A stretch of DNA of 64,000 bases, from assembly GCA_030428355.1 (NCBI GenBank), contig JAUIBL010000007.1, forward strand, positions 1 through 64,000. The letters are read 5' to 3'. Origin of the DNA: Alphaproteobacteria bacterium (lineage in GTDB: Bacteria; Pseudomonadota; Alphaproteobacteria; Rhodobacterales; Rhodobacteraceae). Shown here one piece after another: positions 28,285 through 38,333 of the stretch. A model generated the notes under the pieces. The model did no database searches. It saw nothing but the letters and a program-made list of their open reading frames with translations, and was not told where the DNA came from. The position numbers were made by a program, and so were the translations under genes. Numbering within the stretch: position 1 is the stretch's first letter; every line of letters starts with the position of its first letter.

Positions 28285-29084
28285 GCGCAACCATTCTCGA
28301 CAAGATCAAGGCCTACAAGCTTGAGGAAGTGGCCGCCGACAAGGCCCGCGTGCCGCTGTCGGCTGTCGAAGAGGCTGCACGCGCGGCGGATCCGGTGCGG
28401 CCGTTTGGGGCGGCGCTGCGCGTCGCGCAAACCACCGGCTACGGGTTGATAGCCGAGGTCAAGAAGGCCTCCCCCTCGAAGGGGCTGATCCGGGCGGATT
28501 TCGAACCGGCGAGTTTGGCCAAGGCTTATGAGGACGGCGGCGCCACCTGTCTATCGGTGTTGACGGATACGCCCAGCTTTCAGGGGGACAAATCCTATCT
28601 GGTGGCGGCACGGCAGGCGACGTCGCTGCCGGCGCTGCGCAAGGATTTCATGTATGATACCTATCAGGTGGCCGAGGCGCGCAGCCTGCAGGCGGATTGC
28701 ATCCTGATCATCATGGCCAGCGTGTCGGACACGCAGGCGGCGGAACTGGAAGACGCGGCCTTTGCCTGGGGCATGGATGCGCTGATCGAGGTGCATGACC
28801 GCGCCGAACTGGATCGCGCGCTTGCGTTGAAGTCGCCGCTGATCGGTGTAAACAACCGCAATCTCAAGACCTTCGAGACCACTCTTGAGACAACGCGTGA
28901 ACTGTCGAAACATGTGCCTGCGGAACGTATGCTGATCTCGGAATCGGGATTGTTCACCCCGGCGGATCTGGCCGATATGGCAGCTCATGGCGCGCGCAGT
29001 TTCCTCATCGGCGAAAGCCTGATGCGTCAGGCGGATGTGACCGCGGCGACCCGCGCGCTGCTGGCCGATCCGGTGGCGGCATGA
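28281..29084 (+). CDS. trpC: Indole-3-glycerol phosphate synthase
   Basis: This 267-residue TIM barrel closes the indole ring in tryptophan synthesis. [19 protein letters not shown] carries the catalytic lysine. [22 protein letters not shown] and [11 protein letters not shown] are canonical. It overlaps ung upstream and moaC downstream by four bases each. Confidence 0.97.
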   Translation: MSATILDKIKAYKLEEVAADKARVPLSAVEEAARAADPVRPFGAALRVAQTTGYGLIAEVKKASPSKGLIRADFEPASLAKAYEDGGATCLSVLTDTPSFQGDKSYLVAARQATSLPALRKDFMYDTYQVAEARSLQADCILIIMASVSDTQAAELEDAAFAWGMDALIEVHDRAELDRALALKSPLIGVNNRNLKTFETTLETTRELSKHVPAERMLISESGLFTPADLADMAAHGARSFLIGESLMRQADVTAATRALLADPVAA

Positions 29085-29557
29085 GCGGGCTGACCCATTT
29101 CGACGCCAAGGGCGATGCGCATATGGTCGATGTGTCGGGCAAGGCCGTCACATCGCGGGTTGCGGTGGCCGAGGGCTACATCAAGATGGCGCGCGAAACC
29201 TTTGAGATCATTACGGAAGGTCGCGCCAAGAAAGGCGATGTGATTGGCGTGGCGCGGCTTGCGGGGATCATGGGGGCGAAGAAGACGCCCGATCTGATCC
29301 CGCTTTGCCATCCCCTGCCGGTGACAAAGGTTGCGGTCGAACTGACACCTGCTCCGGACCTGCCCGGACTGCGGATCGAGGCGACAGTCAAGACCACCGG
29401 GCAGACCGGGGTCGAAATGGAGGCGCTGACCGCGGTGTCGACGGCGGCGCTGACCGTTTATGACATGGCCAAGGCGGTGGACAAGGCGATGGAGATCACC
29501 GGCATCCGGGTGATGCTGAAAGATGGTGGAAAATCAGGGCGGTACGAGGCGACATGA
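29081..29557 (+). CDS. moaC: Cyclic pyranopterin monophosphate synthase
   Basis: This 158-residue enzyme acts in the first stage of molybdenum cofactor synthesis with Moa[34 protein letters not shown] and the C-terminal [20 protein letters not shown] with catalytic lysines are standard. It lies in an overlapping chain trpC-moaC-moeA. Confidence 0.97.
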   Translation: MSGLTHFDAKGDAHMVDVSGKAVTSRVAVAEGYIKMARETFEIITEGRAKKGDVIGVARLAGIMGAKKTPDLIPLCHPLPVTKVAVELTPAPDLPGLRIEATVKTTGQTGVEMEALTAVSTAALTVYDMAKAVDKAMEITGIRVMLKDGGKSGRYEAT

Positions 29558-30723
29558 TTTCTGTTGCCGAAGCGCTCGACCATCTGTTCAAGCTGGCGCG
29601 GCCGCTTGGGGTCGAGACGGTTCCGCTGTTGCAGGCGCATCGGCGGGTGCTGGCACGAGATGTGGCGGCGACCCGCAACCAGCCGCCTTTCGATGGGTCG
29701 GCCATGGATGGCTATGCGGTGACCGAGGCGGCACCGGGGCTGCGGCTCAGGTTGATCGGGGAATCCGCCGCCGGGCACGGATTTTACCAACCGGTAAAAT
29801 CAGGGGAAGCGGTCCGGATATTCACCGGCGCGCCGGTGCCACAAGGGGCAAAAGCCGTTGTGATTCAAGAAGATGTGACGCGCGAGGGGGACTGGATCAC
29901 CCTTGGCGACAGGCTTGAGGACAGCACCCATATCCGTCCCGCCGGGGGCGATTTCAAGATCGGCGACACGGTCGGCTCGGGGCGGGTGATCGGACCAAAC
30001 GACATTGCCCTCATGGCGTCCATGAACATTGCCGATGTCCCGGTGGCGCGGCGGCCCGTGGTGGCGCTGATCTCGACCGGAGATGAACTGGTGATGCCCG
30101 GAGAGACCCCCGGCCCCGACCAGATCATCGCGTCTAACACGCTGGGGCTGCATGCGCTGCTGCGCGATCTCGGGGCGGAGCCGCGGCTGTTGCCGATTGC
30201 GCGGGACAATGAAGCGTCGTTGCGGACGGCCTTCGATCTGGCGAAGGGCGCGGATTTGATCGTCACCATTGGCGGGGCCTCGGTGGGCGACCACGATGTC
30301 GTGGCGAACCTCGCCCCCAAGCTGGGGTTCGAGCAAAGCTTTTACAAAGTCGCGATGCGCCCCGGCAAACCCCTGATGGCCGGGCGGTTCGGCGAGGCGA
30401 TGATGATCGGCCTGCCCGGAAACCCGGTTTCGGCGATGGTGTGCGGACATGTGTTTCTGGCCCCCGTTGTCCGCGCGATGCTTGGTCTGCCGGCACAAGC
30501 CACGCCGCGCCGCACCGGGGTGCTGGCCGATGCGCTGCCCGCCAATGGGCCGCGCGAGCATTACATGCGGGCGCGAATGACCGATGCCGGGCTGGTGGCG
30601 TTCGGATCACAGGACAGTTCGCTGCTGGGCATTCTTGGCGAGGCCGATGCGCTGATCGTGCGGGTGCCGAAAGACGGGCCGCGGGCCGCGGGCGACACGG
30701 TGGAGTACCTGCCTCTGCGCTGA
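29554..30723 (+). CDS. moeA: Molybdopterin molybdenumtransferase
   Basis: This 389-residue enzyme inserts molybdate into adenylated molybdopterin. [27 protein letters not shown], the central [12 protein letters not shown] and [11 protein letters not shown], and [11 protein letters not shown] are the family signatures. It overlaps moaC by ATGA and is followed by the lexA promoter region. Confidence 0.96.
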   Translation: MISVAEALDHLFKLARPLGVETVPLLQAHRRVLARDVAATRNQPPFDGSAMDGYAVTEAAPGLRLRLIGESAAGHGFYQPVKSGEAVRIFTGAPVPQGAKAVVIQEDVTREGDWITLGDRLEDSTHIRPAGGDFKIGDTVGSGRVIGPNDIALMASMNIADVPVARRPVVALISTGDELVMPGETPGPDQIIASNTLGLHALLRDLGAEPRLLPIARDNEASLRTAFDLAKGADLIVTIGGASVGDHDVVANLAPKLGFEQSFYKVAMRPGKPLMAGRFGEAMMIGLPGNPVSAMVCGHVFLAPVVRAMLGLPAQATPRRTGVLADALPANGPREHYMRARMTDAGLVAFGSQDSSLLGILGEADALIVRVPKDGPRAAGDTVEYLPLR

Positions 30724-30747
30724 AATCCTGCGCTTGTTTACTGATTC

Positions 30748-30776
30748 TTGACACAAAACAGGAACAACAGTAGAAC
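30748..30776 (+). promoter_or_regulatory. lexA promoter with overlapping LexA box
   Basis: TTGACA at 30748-30753 and TAGAAC at 30771-30776 are 17 bases apart. GAAC (30762-30765), seven bases, GAAC (30773-30776) form a LexA box across the spacer and -10. Autorepression of lexA is expected. Confidence 0.85.
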
Positions 30777-30809
30777 AAACGGTGAGGATCATGCGAGCGG
30801 AGGCAGACA

Positions 30810-31508
30810 ATGCTGACCAAGAAACAACTCGACCTGCTAGACTTCATCAGCAAACGCGTGGCGCGCGACGGTGTCCCGCCCAGCTTTGAAGAAATGAAGG
30901 ATGCGCTGGATTTGCGGTCCAAATCGGGCATTCACCGCCTGATCAGCGCGTTGGAAGAACGTGGATTCATCCGGCGGTTGGCACATCGGGCGCGGGCCAT
31001 CGAAATCGTGAAGCTGCCCGAGACGCTTGCTGCCAAACAGCCGGGCTTCACACCCGTAGTGATTGATGGTGATCTGCCGGATGTACCGCCACCGGCGAAT
31101 GCGCAGAGTGTTGAAGCAATCCACGCGATGGAATTGCCCTTGATGGGGCGCATTGCCGCCGGTGTGCCGATCGAGTCGATCAACGACGTGCCGCCGTCGA
31201 TTGCGGTTCCGGGCGCGATGCTGTCGGGCAATGGCCGTCACTATGCGCTTGAAGTCAAAGGCGATTCAATGATCGAGGCCGGGATCAACGACGGCGATGT
31301 CGTGGTGATCCGCGAAACGTCGAGCGCCGACAATGGTGACATCGTGGTGGCGCAGGTCGAAGGGTACGAGGCCACGCTGAAGCGCTACAAACGCAAGGGT
31401 GAAAGCATCATTCTCGAGGCGGCAAACCCCGCCTACGAGCCGCGCATCCTGCCGGTGGGCGCGGTCAAGGTACAGGGACGTCTGGTGGGGTTGATCCGCA
31501 CCTACTGA
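30810..31508 (+). CDS. lexA: LexA repressor / S24 self-cleaving protease
   Basis: The 232-residue SOS repressor has an N-terminal winged helix (residues 1-65, [20 protein letters not shown]). A peptidase S24 domain carries the cleavage site A117-G118 (GRIAAGVP), catalytic S153 (GDSMIEAGI) and K191 (TLKRYK). It is expected to cut itself on RecA filaments. It has its own promoter and box downstream of moeA and overlaps comEC at the stop. Confidence 0.97.
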   Translation: MLTKKQLDLLDFISKRVARDGVPPSFEEMKDALDLRSKSGIHRLISALEERGFIRRLAHRARAIEIVKLPETLAAKQPGFTPVVIDGDLPDVPPPANAQSVEAIHAMELPLMGRIAAGVPIESINDVPPSIAVPGAMLSGNGRHYALEVKGDSMIEAGINDGDVVVIRETSSADNGDIVVAQVEGYEATLKRYKRKGESIILEAANPAYEPRILPVGAVKVQGRLVGLIRTY

Positions 31509-33532
31509 CCCCGTCGCAGGCTGGCATCGTTCCACAGGCGCGCGCCGGATCGGTCGCGCGCCTTTTGCACAGCCCATGTCCCGCCTTGCGTGCGGATGAT
31601 TGACAGGCTTCCCATTCCGGAGAGCGCCCGCGCATCGTAGACCGCGCAGATCGGGGCCTTGGGCATGGCGGGCAGATCGGCACTGGCGACCACCAGTTCG
31701 CCCTCCGCACAGCCCTTGTACTGCGCCGCGTCGCGTTTTCCGTGGATGTGCCGGACCGGCAGGGAAAGGCCGGGCCAGAGCGCGGCGGCCGCCTCTTGAT
31801 CCAACCCCTGCCCGTCATTCTCCAGCCAGACCTCAGCGATGAAGCCCGCGCCGGTACCGCGCGACAGGGCGCGCCCATGCTCTGTCATCACGCCAACCAG
31901 CACACCCCCCTCGGCCACGAGGACATGGGGACGTGTGGCCATGCTCCAGGCCACAACGGCAAGACACAGGGGGGCAAGCCCAAGCAGCCGGGCGCGCCCC
32001 TGCCAGAGGATCACGAACAGGCCGCCCAGCGTGACAAGCGGCAGAACTGCGGGACCGGGTGTCATCACAGGCCGCACCGCACCGTCCCAGCGGGCGAGCG
32101 ATTGCGCAACATGCAGGATCCAGTCCAGACCCAGCCCCATCGGGATCAGCCCCACGGCTTCGAGCCCGAAGGGCATCAGCAGGATGCCCAATACCGCCGC
32201 CGGGACCACCAGCAGGCCCATCAGAGGCACGCTCAGCAGGTTTGCGATCAATCCGAACTGCGCGATCTGGTTGAAATGGGCCATCGCAAACGGGGCCGTG
32301 GCCGTCCCTGCGATGGCCGAGGACAGCACAACCGATGCGATGCCGCGCAAAAGGCGCTGCCGTGGCAGGTCGTGGCGGCTGTCGCGGATCGCGCCGAACA
32401 CGGCGACCAGCGCGGTTGTCGCGGCAAAGGACATCTGGAAGCCCGGGCCGATCATCGCCTCGGGGCGCAGGGTCAGCACGATCAGCGCCGCAAGCGCCAC
32501 CGCCCGCAACGAGATCGCGCGCCGGTCGACCATGATCGCCAGCAGCATCACGGCCACCATGACGAAGGCGCGTTCGGTGGCGACATTGCTGCCCGACAGC
32601 GCAAGATAGAGACCCGCGACGACAAGCGCCCCGGCGGCGGCAATCTTTTTGATCGGCCAGCGCAGACCGACCGGACTCAGCAGCAGTCCAAGGCGCAGCA
32701 CACCAAAGGCAAAGGCGCTGACAAGCCCCATATGCAGGCCCGAAATCGCCAGAAGATGGGCCAGATTGGTGTCGCGCAGGGCTTGCAGCACCGGCTGCGG
32801 GATGGCGCTTCGATCCCCGGTGATGATGGCGGTGGCAAAGGCGCCTGTCTCGCCGGGTAGGGCCGCCTGCACGCGGGCCGAGATGGCCATGCGCGACCGG
32901 AAGACGAACCGGTCCGGCCCGGCCTCTTGCCACAAGACCAGCGGAACCCGCGTATAGCCGACGGCACCGAGGCGCAGGAACCACGCATGGCGCCGGAAAT
33001 CGAATCCGCCGGGTTCGACCGCGCCGCCGGGGGGACCAAGATGGGCGGTGGTGCTGATGATCTGGCCGGGTTCGGGGGGAATGCCGGGGAACTTGGCATG
33101 CAGCGACAGGCGCACGCGGTTCGGGGTTTCGGCCAGCGGCACATTGGACAGCCAGACACGGTCGAGCGTGATGCGCAGGGCATCCGAGGCGGACCGGTCG
33201 ATGTCGACGACGCGGCCCGTCACCGGGCCGTAGTAGCGCCAGTCGATCACCGGGCCCGCCACCAGATGCGCGCGTGCGCCCGCCAAAGACAGCCCCAGCG
33301 CCACCATGGCGACGGCACAGATAAGCGGGGCCAGGGCGGATCCGCTGCGCAGGTGCCAGACCAGCAACAGCATCCCCAGCCCGGCACAGTTGGCCAGCAG
33401 CCAGATCGGTGGTTCGATGCGGAGCGCGAAATAGAGGCCGATCCCGATGCCGAGGCACACGGGTACAAAGGGAAACAGCGTGCCGCGCTGCGCCAGAAGC
33501 CTGTCGGGGATCACGTCCCGGACCCGCGCCAT
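31502..33532 (-). CDS. comEC: ComEC/Rec2-family DNA-uptake channel protein
   Basis: This 676-residue inner-membrane protein carries single-stranded DNA into the cytoplasm in competent cells; Rhodobacteraceae also need it to receive GTA DNA. The N-terminal DUF4131-like region has several helices. The competence domain follows with [35 protein letters not shown] and many hydrophobic helices up to about residue 500, then a C-terminal soluble tail. It is a single gene, convergent with lexA (seven-base stop overlap). Confidence 0.9.
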   Translation of the reverse strand: MARVRDVIPDRLLAQRGTLFPFVPVCLGIGIGLYFALRIEPPIWLLANCAGLGMLLLVWHLRSGSALAPLICAVAMVALGLSLAGARAHLVAGPVIDWRYYGPVTGRVVDIDRSASDALRITLDRVWLSNVPLAETPNRVRLSLHAKFPGIPPEPGQIISTTAHLGPPGGAVEPGGFDFRRHAWFLRLGAVGYTRVPLVLWQEAGPDRFVFRSRMAISARVQAALPGETGAFATAIITGDRSAIPQPVLQALRDTNLAHLLAISGLHMGLVSAFAFGVLRLGLLLSPVGLRWPIKKIAAAGALVVAGLYLALSGSNVATERAFVMVAVMLLAIMVDRRAISLRAVALAALIVLTLRPEAMIGPGFQMSFAATTALVAVFGAIRDSRHDLPRQRLLRGIASVVLSSAIAGTATAPFAMAHFNQIAQFGLIANLLSVPLMGLLVVPAAVLGILLMPFGLEAVGLIPMGLGLDWILHVAQSLARWDGAVRPVMTPGPAVLPLVTLGGLFVILWQGRARLLGLAPLCLAVVAWSMATRPHVLVAEGGVLVGVMTEHGRALSRGTGAGFIAEVWLENDGQGLDQEAAAALWPGLSLPVRHIHGKRDAAQYKGCAEGELVVASADLPAMPKAPICAVYDARALSGMGSLSIIRTQGGTWAVQKARDRSGARLWNDASLRRGQ

Positions 33533-33601
33533 ACTTGCCCCCGTGGATGGTGCTGGTTAAGAGAGCCTCAACCTATCCCCGAGACCGTTATCGAAAGGTA
33601 A

Positions 33602-35023
33602 ATGCGCCCCATGTCCGGCCAGATCGTCACCCGTTTCGCCCCGTCCCCCACCGGCTTTCTGCATATCGGCGGCGCGCGCACGGCGCTGTTCAACTGGCTT
33701 TATGCACGCGGACGAGGCGGCAAGTTCCTGCTGCGGATCGAGGACACCGACCGCGCGCGGTCGACGCCCGAGGCGACAGCGGCGATTCTCAAGGGGTTGG
33801 AGTGGCTTGGGCTGGACCATGATGGCGAGGCGGTGAGCCAGTTCGCGCGGGCCGACCGTCACGCCGAAGTGGCGCATGAGCTTTTGGCCAAAGGTGCGGC
33901 GTACAAGTGTTTCTCGACCCAGGACGAGATCGAGGCCTTCCGCGAGGCGGCGCGGGCCGAGGGCACATCGACACTGTTCCAGAGCCCATGGCGCGATGCA
34001 GATCCCGCAACACATCCCGATGCGCCCTTCGTGATCCGTCTGAAAACGCCGACCGAGGGCACCACGGTGATCCGCGATCAGGTGCAGGGCGATGTCACCA
34101 TCCGCAATGATCAGCTTGATGACATGGTTCTGTTACGCTCGGACGGCACACCGGTCTACATGCTGGCGGTTGTTGTCGATGACCATGACATGGGTGTGAC
34201 CCATGTGATCCGGGGGGATGACCACCTGAACAATGCCGCGCGTCAGATGGGGATTTACACAGCGATGGGCTGGGACATCCCGGTCTGGGCGCATATCCCG
34301 CTGATTCACGGGCCGGATGGCAAGAAACTGTCCAAACGGCACGGCGCGCTGGGGGTCGAGGAATACCAGGCGATGGGCTATCCGGCGGCGGGTATGCGCA
34401 ATTACCTGGCGCGGCTGGGCTGGAGCCACGGCGATGACGAATTTTTCAGTGATGCGCAGGCACAGGAGTGGTTCGATCTGTCCGGGATCGGCAAATCCCC
34501 TGCCCGGTTCGACTTCAAGAAGCTCGAGAATCTGAGCGGCCAGCATATTGCCGTGGCCGACGATGCTGCACTGCTGCATGAACTGTCCGCATATCTGGAC
34601 GCAGCCGGGAAACCTGCCCTGACAGAGGCACAGGCCGACGGGCTTTCCCGTGCGATGTATTGCCTCAAGGAGCGGGCACGCACCTTTCCCGAACTGATTG
34701 AAAAGGCTCACTTTGTTCTGGCGACTCGTCCGCTGGAGGTCGACGAGGCCGCAGCAAAGGCACTGGACACGGTATCCCGTGGTATACTGCAATCGTTGAC
34801 GCCGCACTTGCAAAATGCTAGCTGGACGCGCGACGAGCTTGAAGCCGTCACATCCCGAATTGCAGAAGAGCACGGGACCAAATTCGGCAAGCTGGCGGGC
34901 CCGATGCGGGCGGCGCTTGCGGGCCGGGCCGTGACGCCGAGTGTGTTCGATATGATGCTGGTTCTGGGGCGTGACGAAACCGTCGCCCGCCTGACAGAAG
35001 CAGCCGCCAAAGGGACTGATTGA
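33602..35023 (+). CDS. gltX: Glutamate--tRNA ligase
   Basis: This 473-residue class I synthetase has the HIGH-type motif [20 protein letters not shown] and the KMSKS-type [24 protein letters not shown], the C-terminal anticodon-binding helices and the ending [12 protein letters not shown] complete it. GAAAGG precedes ATG 33602; an in-frame ATG at 33611 is possible. It lies 84 bp upstream of gltA. Confidence 0.95.
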   Translation: MRPMSGQIVTRFAPSPTGFLHIGGARTALFNWLYARGRGGKFLLRIEDTDRARSTPEATAAILKGLEWLGLDHDGEAVSQFARADRHAEVAHELLAKGAAYKCFSTQDEIEAFREAARAEGTSTLFQSPWRDADPATHPDAPFVIRLKTPTEGTTVIRDQVQGDVTIRNDQLDDMVLLRSDGTPVYMLAVVVDDHDMGVTHVIRGDDHLNNAARQMGIYTAMGWDIPVWAHIPLIHGPDGKKLSKRHGALGVEEYQAMGYPAAGMRNYLARLGWSHGDDEFFSDAQAQEWFDLSGIGKSPARFDFKKLENLSGQHIAVADDAALLHELSAYLDAAGKPALTEAQADGLSRAMYCLKERARTFPELIEKAHFVLATRPLEVDEAAAKALDTVSRGILQSLTPHLQNASWTRDELEAVTSRIAEEHGTKFGKLAGPMRAALAGRAVTPSVFDMMLVLGRDETVARLTEAAAKGTD

Positions 35024-35107
35024 CGCCTCGACGGCGACGCGGTTTCCAGGCTTGGGATAGCTGGCTTCGGGCACTTTGCCCGGAGCAATGAGACGAAGGG
35101 ACCACGT

Positions 35108-36403
35108 ATGTCTGACACCTGCAAAACTGCGACGCTGACCATTGGCGACAGCTCTTACGAGCTGCCGATCTACACCCCGACTGCCGGACCGGATGTCATC
35201 GACATTCGCAAGCTGTACGGTCAGGCAGGTGTGTTTACATACGATCCCGGCTTCACCTCGACCGCCGCCTGCGACAGCACGATCACCTTTATCGACGGGG
35301 ATGAGGGTGTGTTGCTGCACCGGGGCTACCCGATCGACCAATTGGCGGCGAAATCGCACTATCTCGAAGTGTGCTACCTGCTGCTGTACGGGGAATTGCC
35401 TTCGGCGGCCGAGCTTGAGCATTTCGAGAGCACGATCACCCGTCACACAATGATCCACGAGCAGATGCACAACTTCTTCCGTGGGTTCCGGCGCGACGCG
35501 CACCCGATGGCCACGATGGTGGGTGTGGTTGGTGCGATGTCGGCCTTCTATCACGACTCGACCGACATTTCCGACCCGCTCCAGCGCGAGATCGCGTCGC
35601 ATCGCCTGATCGCCAAGATGCCGACGATTGCCGCGATGGCCTACAAGTATTCCATCGGCCAGCCCTTCGTGTATCCGCGCAACGATCTGGATTACGCGGC
35701 GAACTTCCTGCACATGTGCTTTGCAGTTCCGGCCGAGGAATACGTGGTCGATCCGATCATGGCCCGTGCGATGGACCGCATCTTTACGCTGCACGCCGAT
35801 CACGAGCAGAACGCCTCGACCTCGACCGTGCGTCTGGCGTCGTCTTCGGGTGCCAACCCGTTTGCCTGTATCGCCGCCGGCATTGCCTGCCTCTGGGGTC
35901 CGGCGCATGGTGGTGCGAACCAGGCCTGCCTTGAGATGCTCAAGGAAATCGGGACGCCTGACCGCATTCCGGAATTCATCGCCCGCGCCAAGGACAAGAA
36001 CGATCCGTTCCGCCTGATGGGCTTTGGCCACCGTGTCTACAAGAACTTCGACCCGCGCGCGACCGTGATGAAGCAGTCCGCCGACGAGGTGCTGGACCTT
36101 TTGGGCGTCGAGAACAACCCGATCCTTGCCACCGCGAAGGAACTGGAAAAAGCCGCTCTGGCGGATGACTATTTCGCCGAGAAAAAGCTGTTCCCGAACG
36201 TGGACTTCTATTCCGGCGTCATCCTCGAGGCGATGGGCTTCCCGACGTCGATGTTCACGCCGATCTTTGCGCTGAGCCGCACCGTCGGCTGGATTTCGCA
36301 GTGGAAAGAACAGCTTGCCGATCCGCAGATGAAGATTGGCCGTCCGCGCCAGCTTTACCAGGGTGAGACGTTGCGCGACTATGTCGATATTGAAAAACGC
36401 TGA
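35108..36403 (+). CDS. gltA: Citrate synthase, type II
   Basis: This 431-residue TCA-cycle enzyme condenses oxaloacetate and acetyl-CoA. The hexameric type II signatures [49 protein letters not shown] and [16 protein letters not shown] carry the catalytic His and Asp residues. AGACGAAGGGACC precedes the ATG. A strong terminator follows. Confidence 0.98.
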   Translation: MSDTCKTATLTIGDSSYELPIYTPTAGPDVIDIRKLYGQAGVFTYDPGFTSTAACDSTITFIDGDEGVLLHRGYPIDQLAAKSHYLEVCYLLLYGELPSAAELEHFESTITRHTMIHEQMHNFFRGFRRDAHPMATMVGVVGAMSAFYHDSTDISDPLQREIASHRLIAKMPTIAAMAYKYSIGQPFVYPRNDLDYAANFLHMCFAVPAEEYVVDPIMARAMDRIFTLHADHEQNASTSTVRLASSSGANPFACIAAGIACLWGPAHGGANQACLEMLKEIGTPDRIPEFIARAKDKNDPFRLMGFGHRVYKNFDPRATVMKQSADEVLDLLGVENNPILATAKELEKAALADDYFAEKKLFPNVDFYSGVILEAMGFPTSMFTPIFALSRTVGWISQWKEQLADPQMKIGRPRQLYQGETLRDYVDIEKR

Positions 36404-36416
36404 CATCTTCAGGAAA

Positions 36417-36439
36417 GGCCGCCTTCGGGCGGCCTTTTT
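36417..36439 (+). terminator. Rho-independent terminator of gltA
   Basis: GGCCGCC (36417-36423), TTCG and GGCGGCC (36428-36434) are followed by TTTTT. The T run ends three bases before the ATG of the next gene at 36443. Confidence 0.9.
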
Positions 36440-36442
36440 CAT

Positions 36443-36952
36443 ATGACCCAACTGGTGACCAAACGACTGGTGTTGCGAAAGGCACGGGCTTCAGATCTGG
36501 AGGATCTGCACGCGGTCTACAGCGACCCGCTTGTGATGCGCTACTGGTCCACCCCGCCGCATGACGACATCGCGATCACACGCCGCAATCTCGAGCGTCT
36601 GATCGCATCGTCCGAGCCCGTCGTGACCTATTTCGTGATTGAGCGCGCAGGCCATGCCATCGGCTGCGCGGGCGTTCATATGGGCGACGAGGTCGGGTTT
36701 CTGCTGCGGTCGGACCATTGGCAGCAGGGGCTGATGTCCGAGGCGCTGGGGGCGCTGATCCCCTATTTCTTCGAAGAGTTGCGCTATCCGCAACTGACGG
36801 CGGATGCCGACCCGCTGAATGCGGCGTCGGTGGCGACACTTGTGTCAGCCGGATTTGTGAAAACCGGCGAGGCGAAAAACACGTTCTGTGTCGATGGGGT
36901 TTGGTCGGACAGCGTCTATTTCACGCTGAAGCCGGAATTCCGGGCGGCCTGA
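36443..36952 (+). CDS. GNAT acetyltransferase, RimJ/RimL-like
   Basis: The 169-residue protein has the pattern TKRLVLRKARASDLEDLHAV, a central CAGVHMGDEVGFLLRSDHWQ and C-terminal NAASVATLVSAGFVKTGEAK, as in N-acetyltransferases acting on protein N-termini or small amines. The substrate is unknown. The ATG abuts the gltA terminator and has no free ribosome site outside the hairpin, so translation may depend on read-through; a later start is possible. Confidence 0.8.
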   Translation: MTQLVTKRLVLRKARASDLEDLHAVYSDPLVMRYWSTPPHDDIAITRRNLERLIASSEPVVTYFVIERAGHAIGCAGVHMGDEVGFLLRSDHWQQGLMSEALGALIPYFFEELRYPQLTADADPLNAASVATLVSAGFVKTGEAKNTFCVDGVWSDSVYFTLKPEFRAA

Positions 36953-36988
36953 GGCCGAACCTGTTCGTCCGGCCCGGCGGGCTTGGTC

Positions 36989-37765
36989 TTACCGGCCTTC
37001 GTATTGGGCTGGGCGCTTTTCCAGAAACGCGATCACGCCTTCCTTGAAATCGCGGGTCTGTCCACACTGGCCTTGCAGCTTGGCTTCCAGGGCCAACTGG
37101 TCTTCGAGGTCATTGTCAAACGACGCGCGGATCGACTGTTTGACGCGCTGATACGCGGCGGTCGGACCCTTGGCGAGATGCAGCGCGCGGGATTTCCAGT
37201 GCTCGGCAAAGCGGGCATCCGACACGGCCTCGTAGATCATGCCCCAGTCATCCGCCTGACGGGCGGTGATCTTGTCAGCGAACAATGCCGCGCCCATTGC
37301 CTTGGCCAGACCCATCTGGCGCGGCAGGTAGTAGGTGCCGCCCGCATCCGGGATCAGGCCGATCCGGGTGAAGGCCTGCAGGAAGAACGCGGATTCGGTG
37401 GCGATGACCACGTCTGCCGCCAGTGCGAGGTTGGCCCCTGCCCCGGCAGCAGCCCCGTTCACGGCGCTGATGGTGGGCACCGGGCAATCGTAGATCGCGC
37501 GCAGCATCGGCACGTATTCGTCGCGCAGGGTGCGCTCCAGATCGAGATTGGCCGCATTGGCGCGGTCTCCAAGGTCCTGCCCCGAGCAGAAGGATTTGCC
37601 CGCCCCGGTCAGCACCACAACGCGCGCCGACTTGCCGCCCTCCAGAACCGCGTCGGTGATCTCGGCCCGCATCTGGGTGTTGAGGGCGTTCATCACCTCG
37701 GGACGGTTCAAGGTGACCGTTGCGATGTCGTCGGTGATGTCGAAGGTGATCGTGTCGTAATTCAT
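36989..37765 (-). CDS. Enoyl-CoA hydratase/isomerase, PaaG-like
   Basis: The 258-residue crotonase-fold enzyme has oxyanion-hole segments GAGKSFCSGQDLGDR and NGAAAGAGANLALAAD and the IGLIPDAGGTYYLPRQMG motif. The sequence style is that of PaaG, the ring-opening isomerase of aerobic phenylacetate breakdown, but no other paa gene is in the window. A role in general acyl-CoA metabolism is equally possible. Confidence 0.85.
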   Translation of the reverse strand: MNYDTITFDITDDIATVTLNRPEVMNALNTQMRAEITDAVLEGGKSARVVVLTGAGKSFCSGQDLGDRANAANLDLERTLRDEYVPMLRAIYDCPVPTISAVNGAAAGAGANLALAADVVIATESAFFLQAFTRIGLIPDAGGTYYLPRQMGLAKAMGAALFADKITARQADDWGMIYEAVSDARFAEHWKSRALHLAKGPTAAYQRVKQSIRASFDNDLEDQLALEAKLQGQCGQTRDFKEGVIAFLEKRPAQYEGR

Positions 37766-37838
37766 GCGCCGGGGACTCCTGCTTCAGCTTGCGGCATCAA
37801 ACACACAAGCGCCCGGTTTGGCAAAGCCCAACGCGGCG

Positions 37839-38333
37839 TCACGAATCCTTCAGGATTTCCTTGAGCCGTGCGGCCTCGGCCTCGGAGAGGCCGGTTTCGG
37901 TGGGCGCTGGAGCGGCTGCGCGGCTGCGCACATAGGCCACGCCAATGCCAAGCGCGAGAAGGAACAACGCCGGGCCGGAGAGCCACAGAATGATGTTCCA
38001 GCCGTCCGTCCGCGGTTTCATCAAGACGAATTCACCGTAGCGCGCGACAAGGAAATCGAGGACTTCCTGATCGCTGTCCCCCGCCACCAGCCTTTCCCGC
38101 ACCACAAGGCGCAGCTCCCGCGCAAGATCGGCATTGGATTCGTCGATGCTTTCGTTCTGACACACGACGCACCGCAACCCCCTGGACAGCTCGCGCGCCC
38201 GGTTTTCCAGAACCGGGTCGTCCAGAACCTCGTCCGGCAGGACGGCGAAGGCCGGGGTTGCCATCGGCACCGCCATGGCAAGACACAGCACAAGGCCCAC
38301 CGATCCGATCATGGTGCCGAAACGGGTTTTCAT
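37839..38333 (-). CDS. ccmH: Cytochrome c maturation protein CcmH (CcmH/CycL)
   Basis: The 164-residue protein has a signal peptide (LCLAMAVPMATPAFA), the redox motif LRCVVCQNESIDES that handles apocytochrome thiols in the periplasm, and a C-terminal membrane anchor (IILWLSGPALFLLALGIGVA). Downstream of the anchor is a short charged tail. It overlaps ccmF by ATGA; the two form part of the heme-ligation complex. Confidence 0.93.
   Translation of the reverse strand: MKTRFGTMIGSVGLVLCLAMAVPMATPAFAVLPDEVLDDPVLENRARELSRGLRCVVCQNESIDESNADLARELRLVVRERLVAGDSDQEVLDFLVARYGEFVLMKPRTDGWNIILWLSGPALFLLALGIGVAYVRSRAAAPAPTETGLSEAEAARLKEILKDS

Noticed and set aside
34133..36451. 772-codon open frame antisense to gltX and gltA
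   Set aside because: It spans two well-identified genes on the other strand and their gap; its composition (His- and Arg-rich) is that of an antisense shadow.
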